Source: JBBQWZ01 sp038210135
Lineage (GTDB): Bacteria > Acidobacteriota > Terriglobia > Bryobacterales > Bryobacteraceae
Direction: 5' to 3'
Length of the DNA stretch: 64,000 bases
Assembly (NCBI GenBank): GCA_038210135.1
Contig: JBBQWZ010000038.1
Span: 1-64,000, forward strand
Shown piece after piece: positions 1 through 7,605 of this stretch (its first letter is position 1; the number at the start of each line of letters is the position of its first letter). Made by a program: the position numbers and the translations under genes. The notes below the pieces were generated by a model. That model saw nothing but the letters and a program-made list of their open reading frames with translations. It ran no database searches and was not told the origin of the DNA.

Positions 1-478
1 CAGTTGTCTGCATGGGCGGCCGGCGGAACGTCTCGGAGAACCGCCTCCGATCCGGCGTCTGGGAGCCGGGCTTCCCGCGAGTTTGTTGGCCAAACATTGA
101 CTTACGATTTAGGTTTTAGCATGGGCGGTTGCTGGATTTGCTGGTTGGATTTGTAAGAGGTTGATTTGGTTTGAGATTGACTTGCGTTTTTCGCGGTACT
201 GCTTGTTTTAGTAAGCGCGATCTTTACGATCGCGCCTCGGTGCGAAACGAAGCCAAAGGTGTCAGGTGCTGGGTCCCATCGCTGACGCTCAGGGTTCAGG
301 CTGGTGGGCGCTCCGTGCGAAACGAAGCCAGCGGCTGGGCGCTGCGAAACGAAGCCAATCTCCTGGCGTGTGTTGCGTTTCAGGGGTTCCGGAGTGTGCT
401 CGAAAGCCAGGAGTGATATCCTTGCTTCTGGCTCCCGCGCGGCGTCTGCTAGCTTCTTTTTGACGGGTTCAATTACTT
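1..478. other. Non-coding region upstream of the kinase gene
   Basis: No convincing gene is seen here. Open frames in this stretch have no ribosome binding site, no recognisable motif, and run through repeat sequence into the kinase gene in a different frame. The second half holds short hairpin and direct repeats, annotated separately. A gene could end or begin off the left edge, but too little is visible to call it. Confidence 0.6.
215..357. repeat. REP-like hairpins and direct repeats (cluster 1)
   Basis: Positions 215-235 form a perfect hairpin: arms GCGCGATC and GATCGCGC around loop TTTAC. It is the same design as the hairpin at 3352-3372 with two base pairs exchanged. Positions 271-297 are a diverged copy of the GGGTCCC...GGGTTC element found at 3310, 4386, 4535 and 5129. 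The 14-mer GCGAAACGAAGCCA occurs three times, at 242, 317 and 344. These are interspersed intergenic repeats rather than coding sequence. Confidence 0.75.
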
Positions 479-2485
479 ATGTTGGGCAGCACCATTCTTC
501 ATTATCAGATCATCGAAAAAATCGGTTCCGGAGGCATGGGCGAGATCTACAAAGCTCGCGATCCTCGTTTGAACCGGTTCGTGGCCATCAAGGTTTTGAG
601 CCCCACCGTGTCTCGCGACGAAGACCGGCGGCGGCGATTCTTTCAGGAAGCACAGGCGGCCTCGGCGCTGAACCATCCCAACATCATCACCATTTACGAC
701 ATCATTCCGGACGGGCCGGTGGAATGCATCGTGATGGAACATGTCACGGGCAAGAGCTTGGCGGAGTTGATTCCAGCGGGCGGGATGTCGGCTCCCTTGG
801 TGGTGCGGCTAGGCGTACAGATTGCGTCCGCATTGACCGCGGCGCATGCCGCGGGCATCGTGCATCGCGACCTGAAGCCGGGCAACATCATGGTGACCGA
901 AGCGGCGCGCGTGAAGGTGCTGGATTTCGGTTTGGCCAAGCTGATGGACAGCGGTCCGGTGGCGCAATCGGACGATACGCGCACGGTGATGGGCAAGCCG
1001 ATGACGATCGAAGGTTCGATCATTGGCACGGTCAGCTACATGTCGCCCGAACAGGCGCAGGGCAAGCGGATCGACGCGCGGACGGATATTTTCTCTTTCG
1101 GCACGGTGCTGTACGAGATGGCGACGGGCAAGCGGGCGTTCGACGGCGAGAACACGCTGAGCACTTTGACGGCGGTGTTGCGCGACGAGACCCGGCCGGT
1201 GGCGGACTTCGTTCCGGACTCGCCGCCTGAATTCGACCACATCGTGCGGCGCTCGATGCGTAAGAACCCGGAAGACCGCTATCAGAGCATGCAGGATGTG
1301 GAGGATGCCCTGGCGGTGCTGAAACAGGGTTATGACTCCGGTAATTTAGGCGGGCAGTCGCCGTCTATGATTGCGTCCATCATGTCGAATCCTCAATACC
1401 CGCAACCGCCGCAGGACCCGTACGCTCCGAGCCAGTACGGAAATCCGACTTCGTTCCCGCCGAACCAGCCGCCGTATCCGCAGCCAAGCCATCCGCCGTC
1501 GATGATGGGCGGACCGGTGGCGGTGAATCCGTCGGCGTACCAGCAGGGGGCGTATCCGCCACAGGGTCCACCGCCGCAGTCGTTCGATCCAGGTGCGTAT
1601 CCACCTCATCAACAGCCGCAGGGTCAGCCGCCGTCGATGGCTCCGGAGCCGCCGGCGAAGAAGAAGGGCTCGCCGATCGGGATGATCGCGGGAATCGTCG
1701 TGCTGCTGGCTGCCGCGGGCGGTGGCGGCTGGTGGTTCCTGAACAAGGACAAGGGCAAGCCGGCGGAGACGCCGGTGGCACAGACGACGCCTCCTCCCGT
1801 GACGCCGGCTCCGACGCCAGAGGCTCCTCCTCCGACGACGACGCCAGTCGTCGAGACTCCAGTTCCTCCGCCGGCCCCACCGGTAAAGACGGATCCGAAG
1901 GTTGTACCGAAGACGGTTCCGCCAGTCAAGGCCGCGGATCCGAAGGGCACGCAGAAGGCCGCTGATGCGAAGGCGACGCAGAAGGCCGGAGATCCGCCAC
2001 CGGAACTTCCGAAGGTAGCGCAGAAGATTGAAGTGAAGCCGGCGGTGCCGGTGCCCGTTCCGGTGTCGGCCCCGACGCGGAGCATCCCCGTCCCGGATGC
2101 GACTCCGTTCACGGTGACGCTGGCGGATGACATTCCGGCGGATGCGGAAGAAGGCATGCCGCTGCGTTTTGTGGCGACACAGGATCTAAAAGCGGGCGGC
2201 GCGGTGGTGATCGCGAAAGGCGCTTCGATCACCGGCGCGGTCTTCGAGGGCAAGAAGAAGAAGACTTTCGGGATCGGCGGCAAGATGACGCTGCGGATGC
2301 TGCAGGCGACCGCGGTGGACGGCCGGAAGGTGAACGTTCGAGCGACGTCAGGGACGCGCGGAGACGGTCCGGCGCGACGCCCGGTGGAAGTTGCCGGGAT
2401 GAAGTCGAAGGACTTGGCGGCGGCAAAGGGTTCGGAGTATGTCGCCTACATCGACGGCGACGTCGTGGTGACGGTGAAGCAGTAG
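479..2485 (+). CDS. Membrane-anchored serine/threonine protein kinase (PknB-like)
   Basis: A 668 aa eukaryote-type kinase that should phosphorylate Ser/Thr on proteins at the cytoplasmic face of the inner membrane. The kinase domain covers about residues 9-285. The glycine loop GSGGMG lies at 17-22, the ATP lysine at K38, the HRD catalytic loop at 129-131, DFG at 149-151 and SPE (for APE) at 189-191. A proline/glutamine-rich linker (300-395) leads to one membrane segment (about 399-420), then a Pro/Thr/Lys-rich stretch and a small outer domain from about 560 to the end that I do not recognise. The layout (kinase inside, one helix, outer sensor) resembles PknB, but there are no PASTA repeats. 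Such kinases are very numerous in Acidobacteria. The start is the ATG just before the conserved N-terminal helix. The substrate is unknown. Confidence 0.93.
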   Translation: MLGSTILHYQIIEKIGSGGMGEIYKARDPRLNRFVAIKVLSPTVSRDEDRRRRFFQEAQAASALNHPNIITIYDIIPDGPVECIVMEHVTGKSLAELIPAGGMSAPLVVRLGVQIASALTAAHAAGIVHRDLKPGNIMVTEAARVKVLDFGLAKLMDSGPVAQSDDTRTVMGKPMTIEGSIIGTVSYMSPEQAQGKRIDARTDIFSFGTVLYEMATGKRAFDGENTLSTLTAVLRDETRPVADFVPDSPPEFDHIVRRSMRKNPEDRYQSMQDVEDALAVLKQGYDSGNLGGQSPSMIASIMSNPQYPQPPQDPYAPSQYGNPTSFPPNQPPYPQPSHPPSMMGGPVAVNPSAYQQGAYPPQGPPPQSFDPGAYPPHQQPQGQPPSMAPEPPAKKKGSPIGMIAGIVVLLAAAGGGGWWFLNKDKGKPAETPVAQTTPPPVTPAPTPEAPPPTTTPVVETPVPPPAPPVKTDPKVVPKTVPPVKAADPKGTQKAADAKATQKAGDPPPELPKVAQKIEVKPAVPVPVPVSAPTRSIPVPDATPFTVTLADDIPADAEEGMPLRFVATQDLKAGGAVVIAKGASITGAVFEGKKKKTFGIGGKMTLRMLQATAVDGRKVNVRATSGTRGDGPARRPVEVAGMKSKDLAAAKGSEYVAYIDGDVVVTVKQ

Positions 2486-2500
2486 GGGCTTCCGGGGGGG

Positions 2501-2543
2501 CACTTACTGCGCGGCACTTCGTGCCGCTTCGTGCGCGCCTCGA
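2501..2543. repeat. Interspersed hairpin repeat (copy 1)
   Basis: This 43-bp element is repeated almost exactly at 3237-3280. It carries a perfect hairpin, CGGCAC-TTC-GTGCCG (2512-2526), followed by CGTGCGCGCCTCGA. It lies 15 bp after the kinase stop codon and just before the tandem array, in a gap between converging genes. Confidence 0.75.
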
Positions 2544-2550
2544 TGCGATC

Positions 2551-2765
2551 CACAGGCCGGAGGCGTCTGTCACTTGTACACAGGCCGGAGGCCTATGTCA
2601 CTTGTACACAGGCCGGAGGCCATGCCACTTGTACACAGGCCGGAGGCCTTGTCACTTGTACACAGGCCGGAGGCCTTGTCACTTGTACACAGGCCGGAGG
2701 CCTTGTCACTTGTACACAGGCCGGAGGCCTATGTCACTTGTACACAGGCCGGAGGCCTATGTCAC
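2551..2765 (-). repeat. Tandem hairpin array 1 (eight units of 27-28 bp)
   Basis: Eight head-to-tail units begin at 2551, 2579, 2607, 2634, 2661, 2688, 2715 and 2743. Each has the plus-strand core CACAGGCCGGAGGCC followed by TATGTCAC or TTGTCAC and a TTGTA linker. Read on the minus strand, complete units fold into arms ACATAGGCC and GGCCTGTGT around a TCC loop. The array starts directly after the stop codon of the minus-strand gene at 2766-3059. There are no unique spacers, so it is not CRISPR. The strand given is the one on which the hairpin pairs best and on which the adjoining gene is read. Confidence 0.9.
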
Positions 2766-3059
2766 CTAGCCGGCTTGCGGATATTGGATGGTGCGGACTG
2801 GCTTGGGCATTCCGAGTGTGCACAAGTAGCGGCCGGTGTTGTAGATCAGCACGCACGGCGTGATGAACACCGACGCAATTCCCCACCAGCCGCAGACCAG
2901 CGTGATCAGCGTGTATTCCCAGAAGTATTTGTCGATGCATTTGCGACACATTTCGCCTTTGATGTGTTTGTTGAACATCAGGATGATGGCTCCGATGTGT
3001 TGGACGAAGAGGACCTTCTTGGTGGGTCCGGGAGTTCCGCAATTTTGGCAGTAGCACAT
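2766..3059 (-). CDS. Small membrane protein with a zinc-ribbon-like cysteine pattern
   Basis: A 97 aa protein of unknown function. Near the N-terminus it has CYCQNC, followed about 30 residues later by CRKC. Two CxxC knuckles spaced like this suggest a small zinc ribbon. Two hydrophobic segments follow (WEYTLITLVCGWWGIASVF and a second near ITPCVLIY), so it is probably anchored in the inner membrane. The start is the ATG at 3059, because AAGGAG sits about eight bases upstream; a longer frame to 3110 has no such signal. Its stop codon abuts tandem array 1. It converges with the kinase gene. Family not recognised. Confidence 0.75.
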   Translation of the reverse strand: MCYCQNCGTPGPTKKVLFVQHIGAIILMFNKHIKGEMCRKCIDKYFWEYTLITLVCGWWGIASVFITPCVLIYNTGRYLCTLGMPKPVRTIQYPQAG

Positions 3060-3404
3060 GACCGTATCTCCTTGGCTTTTCTCGAAGCGTTTGCTTCTTA
3101 TGGAAGGCAAGAGCGAATACGGGCTGGGGACCTTAGCGGGGGTGGGAGAATTCTTGCGAAGTTAGTTTCCGCTCCTGGCGTGCTCCTTCGGAGCACTGGT
3201 AGTCGCGGCTCGGATTGGGGCCCGGACTGGGATGGGCACTTACTCCGCGGCACATTCGTGCCGCTTCGTGCGCGCCTCGACTCTTTGGGGGTGGGGACGC
3301 TGGAGAGTTGGGTCCCGTCGCTTACGCTCCGGGTTCAAGGCGTTGGGTTGAGCGCGGCCCTTACGGCCGCGCCTCGATTTGCGAATGTTGTCTCCGGACG
3401 GGGT
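3060..3404. other. Intergenic gap with repeats only
   Basis: This 345-bp gap separates two minus-strand genes. Apart from the ribosome binding site of the 97 aa gene next to 3059, the recognisable content is the repeat cluster at 3237-3372. No further gene or RNA was recognised. Confidence 0.6.
3237..3372. repeat. Cluster of three REP-like hairpin elements
   Basis: Three different elements lie side by side. Positions 3237-3280 are the second copy of the 2501-2543 element (stem CGGCAC/GTGCCG). Positions 3310-3339 are a GGGTCCC...GGGTTC element with stem CCCG (3314-3317) and CGGG (3330-3333). Positions 3352-3372 are a perfect hairpin, GCGCGGCC and GGCCGCGC around CTTAC. Mosaic clusters like this resemble REP/BIME elements; no REP-associated transposase gene is in the window. 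Confidence 0.75.
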
Positions 3405-3773
3405 TTAGTTGGTGATGTCGTGGGTGCGGCTGGAGTCGCGGAGGGGCATGTAGACCTTGTACCACTCGGCTTGGACCTTTGAATCGGCCCATTTCTTCAG
3501 GGCGTCCTGGCTTTCAAACTCCATGATGATGGCTTGCTTGAATTCTTCCTGGCCCTGGTATTTGATGTTCTTGGTCCACACGCGGGAGATTCCGATATGC
3601 TTCGACGGGAGCGAGTGGGCGAAGTCGAGGACGGCCTGGATCTTTTCGGGCGTGGCGTCGGCGGTCCATTTCACGTTGATGACGTGAATGACGCTGGTGG
3701 GTGCTTTGTCGGCGGCGACGACGGCGGTTGCCGCGAGGGTGAGCGAGAGTAATGCTGCAAAAATGTGTTTCAT
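3405..3773 (-). CDS. Secreted Dabb (stress-responsive A/B barrel) domain protein
   Basis: A 122 aa protein. Residues 1-21 are a signal peptide ending near VVAA-DKA, so the mature protein should be exported. The rest matches the dimeric alpha/beta barrel (Dabb, PF07876) pattern: a first strand VIHVINVKW, a helix TPEKIQAVLDFAHSL, the strand GISRVWTKNI, and the late segment IIMEFESQDALKKWADS. Members form small dimeric barrels of mostly unknown function. The start is the ATG at 3773, which gives the signal peptide; a longer upstream frame is antisense to the next gene. The next gene is divergent, 99 bp away. Confidence 0.85.
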   Translation of the reverse strand: MKHIFAALLSLTLAATAVVAADKAPTSVIHVINVKWTADATPEKIQAVLDFAHSLPSKHIGISRVWTKNIKYQGQEEFKQAIIMEFESQDALKKWADSKVQAEWYKVYMPLRDSSRTHDITN

Positions 3774-3872
3774 CAGTATCCATGGTATCTGAGCGGTTGC
3801 GGTCCAGCTTGCATGGTCGCGCTCCGGCGATGATAATCTCGGAAGGTAGTGGCGGAACAAAGGAGCACTTAG

Positions 3873-4280
3873 ATGCAAACAAGAAGAATGATCGTGCAGT
3901 TGGGTGTACTCGGAGCGTTGTTGGGAATGACTCCGGCGGCGATGGACGCGCAGCGGCGGCGGGTGGACTACCTGGGAGAGGCCAACGTTGATGGGGCGGT
4001 TGATCACGACATGATTCGGGTGGGCCGCGGAGACGGATTGTTCCGCGCGATCCAGATCAAGGTCAGCGGCGGGGCGATCGATTTTCAGCAGGTGATCGTG
4101 CATTACGGAAATGGCCAGCGCGAGACGATTGCATTCCGCGAGCGGATTGCGGCGGGCGGGCAGACGCGTTGGATCGATCTGCCGGGAGACCGGCGCGTGA
4201 TCCAGGGCGTGGAGTTCTTTTATTCGAAGGCGAACTGGCGGTCACGTAAACCGAAAGTCCGGTTGTACGGGGCGCGATAG
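3873..4280 (+). CDS. Secreted DUF2541-like protein
   Basis: A 135 aa exported protein of unknown function. A signal peptide (about residues 1-26, ending AMDA-Q) is followed by a beta-rich domain containing FRAIQIKVSGGAIDFQQVIV, the stretch QTRWIDLPGDRRVIQGVEFF, and SRKPKVRLYG near the end. This strand order, with a central WIDLPG segment, is typical of DUF2541-type proteins. GGAG sits about seven bases before the ATG. A strong terminator follows 23 bp after the stop codon, so this is probably a single-gene transcript. Confidence 0.8.
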   Translation: MQTRRMIVQLGVLGALLGMTPAAMDAQRRRVDYLGEANVDGAVDHDMIRVGRGDGLFRAIQIKVSGGAIDFQQVIVHYGNGQRETIAFRERIAAGGQTRWIDLPGDRRVIQGVEFFYSKANWRSRKPKVRLYGAR

Positions 4281-4303
4281 GATCGAATCGCAGAATTGAG
4301 AAG

Positions 4304-4339
4304 GGCCGGGATCCGCGAGTGCGGATCCCGGCCTTTTTT
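4304..4339 (+). terminator. Rho-independent terminator of the DUF2541-like gene
   Basis: A perfect 13-bp GC-rich stem (4304-4316 with 4321-4333), loop GAGT and six T residues (4334-4339). It is the clearest intrinsic terminator in the window. Confidence 0.95.
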
Positions 4340-4385
4340 ATTGGTGGGTGCGCTGGGATGGCGGCGACTCGGTGTTTTTTAGGGA

Positions 4386-4564
4386 GGGTCCGCTCCCTTA
4401 CGGTCGCGGTTCGGTGCTGGTATTGCGTGGCGGTTCGGTGCTGATATTGAGTGGCGGTTCGGTGCTGATATTGAGTGGCGGTTCGGTGTGGAGTGGATGA
4501 GCGCGGCCGTACGGCTGCGGCGCGGGTGCTGGTTGGGTCCCGTCGCTTACGCTCCGGGTTCAAG
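4386..4564. repeat. REP-like elements flanking a 24-bp tandem repeat
   Basis: Positions 4386-4412 are a GGGTCC...GGTTC element with stem CCGC (4390-4393) and GCGG (4406-4409). From 4407 a 24-bp unit beginning CGGTTCGGTGCTG repeats at 4407, 4431, 4455 and (partial) 4479. Positions 4535-4564 are another GGGTCCCGTCG...CGGGTTC element, identical over its core to 3310-3339. A degenerate GC-rich hairpin lies at 4501-4524. The rest of the gap 4281-4617 holds only the terminator. Confidence 0.75.
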
Positions 4565-4617
4565 CCGGTCTAGTGGCGCTCGGGAGCGGCGCCCAGGGCG
4601 GGGCGATGCGCTGAAAT

Positions 4618-5061
4618 CTAGTGGTGCTCGGGGGCGGCGGCTGGATTGGGCATGGCCGGGGCGGCGGTGCCGCCTGGGGTTGCGGGAGCGGCTACCTTCA
4701 CGGGGAGGTTCTGCGGTTCGGGATCCTTGCGGGTGTCGAAGTCGAGCAGGCAGAACAGCAGCATGATTCCCAAGAAGAGGAAGCCGGACATGGCTAGGAT
4801 TCCGTTGACCGGCTTGTCCCAGCGCAGGTGCATGAAGATGAGCGCGACCAGGCTGGCCTTCACGGTGGCGATGCCGAGGGCGATGATCGTGTTGCCGGCG
4901 CCGAAGTTGATCTTGGCGGCTCCGACGGTGACGAATGTCAACATCAGGAGGCAGAGCAAGGTCAGCAGGAAGGTCCGGGGTGGATTCTTCGGGCCGTGAT
5001 GCTCGGGCTCACCGGCGTGGTGATCGTGGGCGTCGTGTGCGTGAGAGGTTGCTTCGCTCAT
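4618..5061 (-). CDS. coxD: Cytochrome c oxidase subunit IV (caa3 type)
   Basis: A 147 aa small membrane subunit and the last gene of the respiratory operon. A His-rich N-terminus (AHDAHDHHAGEPEHH) precedes three hydrophobic helices: one around LLTLLCLLMLTFVTVGA, one containing IALGIATVKASLVALIFMHL, and one containing FLFLGIMLLFCLLDF. The segment ATVKASLVALIFMHLRWDKP is typical of the bacterial COX4 family (PF03626). An Ala/Pro-rich tail follows. It helps assemble the oxidase rather than carrying a cofactor. A REP-like element (5129-5157) separates it from coxC. No clear ribosome binding site was seen. Confidence 0.9.
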   Translation of the reverse strand: MSEATSHAHDAHDHHAGEPEHHGPKNPPRTFLLTLLCLLMLTFVTVGAAKINFGAGNTIIALGIATVKASLVALIFMHLRWDKPVNGILAMSGFLFLGIMLLFCLLDFDTRKDPEPQNLPVKVAAPATPGGTAAPAMPNPAAAPEHH

Positions 5062-5128
5062 TGTCGTAGTTGAATCTTTCGCTGCGCTGAATCCTTAAGC
5101 AGTTTTCAGAGATGACGTAAACATGCAT

Positions 5129-5157
5129 GGGTCCCCTCCCTTACGGTCGGGGTTCAA
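5129..5157. repeat. REP-like hairpin element within the cox operon
   Basis: A GGGTCCCCTCC-CTTAC-GGTCGGGGTTC element with stem CCCC (5133-5136) and GGGG (5149-5152), again 12 nt apart as in the other copies. It lies between coxC and coxD and could lower expression of the distal gene. Confidence 0.7.
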
Positions 5158-5164
5158 TCCGTAC

Positions 5165-5857
5165 TCACTGGATTAGATACAAGAGCGGGAACAGGTAAAT
5201 CCAGATCAGATCGACCAAGTGCCAGTACAGTCCGACGAGGTCGACGGGGGTGTTGTAGGCGGAGCTGAATTCTCCGCGATTGGCGCGGATGGTGATCCAC
5301 AGAAGTAAGCCGATGCCGACCAGGATATGGAATCCGTGGAGGCCGGTCATCATGAAATAGAAGCTGAAGAACACGAACTGATTCGGCACGGTGTCGCCGT
5401 GGTGCGAATAGAACTTGCCTGGTAGCAGACCTTCGTGGATCTTGTGCTCGTACTCGAAATATTTGACTCCAAGAAAGATGCAAGCGCAGACGATAGTCAG
5501 CAGCAGCAGGGCCACGACCTTGCCCTTTTCCTTCGCGCCTTTCGACGAATAGTGAACGGCCATCACCATGGTGAAGCTGGAGACCAGCAGGACGACGGTA
5601 TTCAGGAAGCCGAGGTTCTTATCGAGGTGGTGGTGGGCGGCGAAGAAGGCATCCGGATAGCGAGCCTGCATCATCGCGAAGCCGACGAACAGGCCCCCGA
5701 ACAGCAGGACTTCGGTCGCGAGAAACAGCCACATACCGATTTTCACGGTATCGTTCTGCTGCTGCATCGTTTTGAAATGGTGCTGATGATGCGGATTGTG
5801 CGGATGCTCTTCGTGATCGGAAGTGTGACCGCTGAGGTCTACGATGGTCGTGCTCAT
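5165..5857 (-). CDS. coxC: Cytochrome c oxidase subunit III
   Basis: A 230 aa subunit III of the heme-copper oxygen reductase. A His-rich N-terminal tail (residues 13-28) is followed by five hydrophobic helices. Motifs typical of the family are KIGMWLFLATEVLLFGGLF early on, MTGLHGFHILVGIGLLLWI in the fourth helix, and LYWHLVDLIWIYLFPLLYLI at the end; the WH..D..W pattern is diagnostic. It binds no redox centre but stabilises subunit I. It abuts coxA with no gap: its ATG is immediately after the coxA stop codon in plus coordinates, so on the minus strand coxA ends exactly where coxC begins. Confidence 0.95.
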   Translation of the reverse strand: MSTTIVDLSGHTSDHEEHPHNPHHQHHFKTMQQQNDTVKIGMWLFLATEVLLFGGLFVGFAMMQARYPDAFFAAHHHLDKNLGFLNTVVLLVSSFTMVMAVHYSSKGAKEKGKVVALLLLTIVCACIFLGVKYFEYEHKIHEGLLPGKFYSHHGDTVPNQFVFFSFYFMMTGLHGFHILVGIGLLLWITIRANRGEFSSAYNTPVDLVGLYWHLVDLIWIYLFPLLYLIQ

Positions 5858-7510
5858 TTAGACGGAAGCCTTTCCGGGCCGGTAATCGTATGGTCCTTCG
5901 GTCACGATCGGCTGGTCTTCGAAATTGAAGGTGATGGGCGGAGACTGCGTCTTCCATTCGAGGGTGGTGCCGCCCCAGGGATTGTCGGGGGCGAGCGGAC
6001 CGCTGCGGAGCGAAGCCCAGAGGTAGCCGAGGATGAGCAGGAAGCCGGCGGCGAGGATCCAGGATCCGAACGTCGAGAACGCGTGCAGGGGTTGGAACTG
6101 CTGCAGGTAATTCGCGTAGCGGCGCGGCATGCCCAGGCTGCCGAGGAAGAACTGCGACATGAAAGTGACGTTGAAGCCGATGAAGATCAGGGCGCAGGCA
6201 ATGGCGCCGAGCTTCTCGTTGTACATGCGGCCGGTCATCTTGGGCCACCAGTAATGCAGGCCGCCGATGAAGGCGATGACGGTGCCGCCCATCATGACGT
6301 AGTGGAAGTGGGCGACGACGAAGTAGGTATCGGTGAGGTGGACGTCGGTGGCGAGAGCGCCGAGGAAGATGCCGGTGAGTCCGCCGATGGTGAACAGCAG
6401 CAGGAACGAGATCGCGTAGAGCATGGGCGTCTCAAGAGAGATGTTTCCGCGCCACATGGTGGCGACCCAGTTGAAGACTTTGATGCCGGAGGGAATCGCG
6501 ACGAGGAAGGTGATGAAGCTGAACACGACGGTCGCGAGCTGCGACTGGCCGCTGACGAACATGTGGTGGCCCCAGACGATGAAGCTGATCAGCGCGATGG
6601 CGAGCGAGGAGAAGGCGATGGAGCGATAGCCGAAGATCACCTTGCGCGAGAAGGTCGGGATGATTTCCGAGATGATCGCCATGCCGGGCAGAATCATGAT
6701 GTAGACGGCGGGGTGCGAATAGAACCAGAAGAAGTGCTGGAACAGGACCGGGTCGCCGCCGATGCGGGAATCGAAGATTCCGATTTGGAAGCTTCGTTCA
6801 ATAGCGAGCAGGACCAGCGTGATTCCGAGGACGGGGGTGGCGAGGACCTGAATGATCGCGGTCGCGTAGATGCCCCAGACGAACAGGGGCATGTCGAACC
6901 ATCCCATGCCGGGCGCGCGGAGTTTGTGGACGGTGGCGATGAAGTTGATGCCGGTGAAGATCGACGAGAAGCCGAGGACGAAGGCGGCCATGGTCATCCA
7001 GGTGACCGGTCCGGAGGTGGTGGTCGAGTAGGGCGTGTAGAAGGTCCAGCCGGTGTCGACAGCGCCTTGTACGAGAACGATGACGGCCATGATGGCGCCG
7101 GTGACGTAGAGGTAATAGCTGGCGAGATTGAGCCGCGGGAAGGCGACGTCCTTGGCGCCGAGCATCAGCGGGAGGACGAAGTTGCCGAGGGCGGCGGGGA
7201 CCGACGGGATGATGAAGAGGAACACCATCACGGCGCCGTGCATGGTGAAGGCGCGGTTATAGGATTCCGAATCCATGAGGCCCTTCATCAGCTCGTGACC
7301 GGGGGTCAAAAGGTAGAGCCGGACCACCAGTGCAAAGAATCCGCCGAGCCCGAAGGCAGCCATCACGCTCGCGAGGTACATGACGCCGATCCGTTTGTGA
7401 TCGACGGTGGTCATCCAGGACCAGATGCCCTTTTCCGCGTTGAGATAGTTCTTCCTCGGCGCCGGTTGCCCGGTAGTCGTCAATCCAGGAGAAGCGATTA
7501 CATCAGCCAT
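5858..7510 (-). CDS. coxA: Cytochrome c oxidase subunit I, A2 type
   Basis: A 550 aa catalytic subunit of the caa3 oxygen reductase with about 12 membrane helices. It reduces O2 to water and pumps protons. Low-spin heme ligand H91 lies in TMHGAVMVF. CuB ligands are H266 (in YSHPAVY, 264-270) with cross-linking Y270, and H315/H316 (WGHH). The high-spin heme region is HLTDTYFVVAHFHYVMMGG. Where most A1 oxidases have GHPEVY with a proton-channel glutamate, this protein has YSHPAVY. In established classification that marks the A2 subfamily, as in Rhodothermus marinus caa3. The start ATG has AAGGAAAGG-like sequence upstream. It follows coxB after a 95-bp gap containing short repeats. Confidence 0.97.
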   Translation of the reverse strand: MADVIASPGLTTTGQPAPRKNYLNAEKGIWSWMTTVDHKRIGVMYLASVMAAFGLGGFFALVVRLYLLTPGHELMKGLMDSESYNRAFTMHGAVMVFLFIIPSVPAALGNFVLPLMLGAKDVAFPRLNLASYYLYVTGAIMAVIVLVQGAVDTGWTFYTPYSTTTSGPVTWMTMAAFVLGFSSIFTGINFIATVHKLRAPGMGWFDMPLFVWGIYATAIIQVLATPVLGITLVLLAIERSFQIGIFDSRIGGDPVLFQHFFWFYSHPAVYIMILPGMAIISEIIPTFSRKVIFGYRSIAFSSLAIALISFIVWGHHMFVSGQSQLATVVFSFITFLVAIPSGIKVFNWVATMWRGNISLETPMLYAISFLLLFTIGGLTGIFLGALATDVHLTDTYFVVAHFHYVMMGGTVIAFIGGLHYWWPKMTGRMYNEKLGAIACALIFIGFNVTFMSQFFLGSLGMPRRYANYLQQFQPLHAFSTFGSWILAAGFLLILGYLWASLRSGPLAPDNPWGGTTLEWKTQSPPITFNFEDQPIVTEGPYDYRPGKASV

Positions 7511-7530
7511 CTTCTTGCCTTTCCTTCTTC

Positions 7531-7591
7531 CAATCCTAAGCCCAACCCGGGCAATCCTAAACCCAACCCGGGCAATGCTAAACCCGACGTT
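7531..7591. repeat. 21-bp tandem repeat between coxB and coxA
   Basis: A 21-bp unit, CAATCCTAAACCCAACCCGGG, occurs twice in full in plus orientation (7531-7551 and 7552-7572, one mismatch) with a third partial, diverged copy from 7573. It fills the gap between two genes of one operon. Confidence 0.8.
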
Positions 7592-7605
7592 ACTTTAACG
7601 ACCGC

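Noticed and set aside
304..1230. 308 aa open frame overlapping the kinase
   Set aside because: It is an Arg/Gly/His-rich shadow of the kinase gene in another frame.
2551..2765. CRISPR array
   Set aside because: Units follow each other with no unique spacers; all three arrays are simple tandem repeats.
2521..2863. Short repeat-rich open frames (80-110 aa) reading the tandem array
   Set aside because: They only translate the repeat unit, in several frames, without a start signal or conserved protein.
3774..4103. N-terminal extension of the Dabb protein to 232 aa
   Set aside because: The added part is antisense to the DUF2541-like gene and would destroy the signal peptide.
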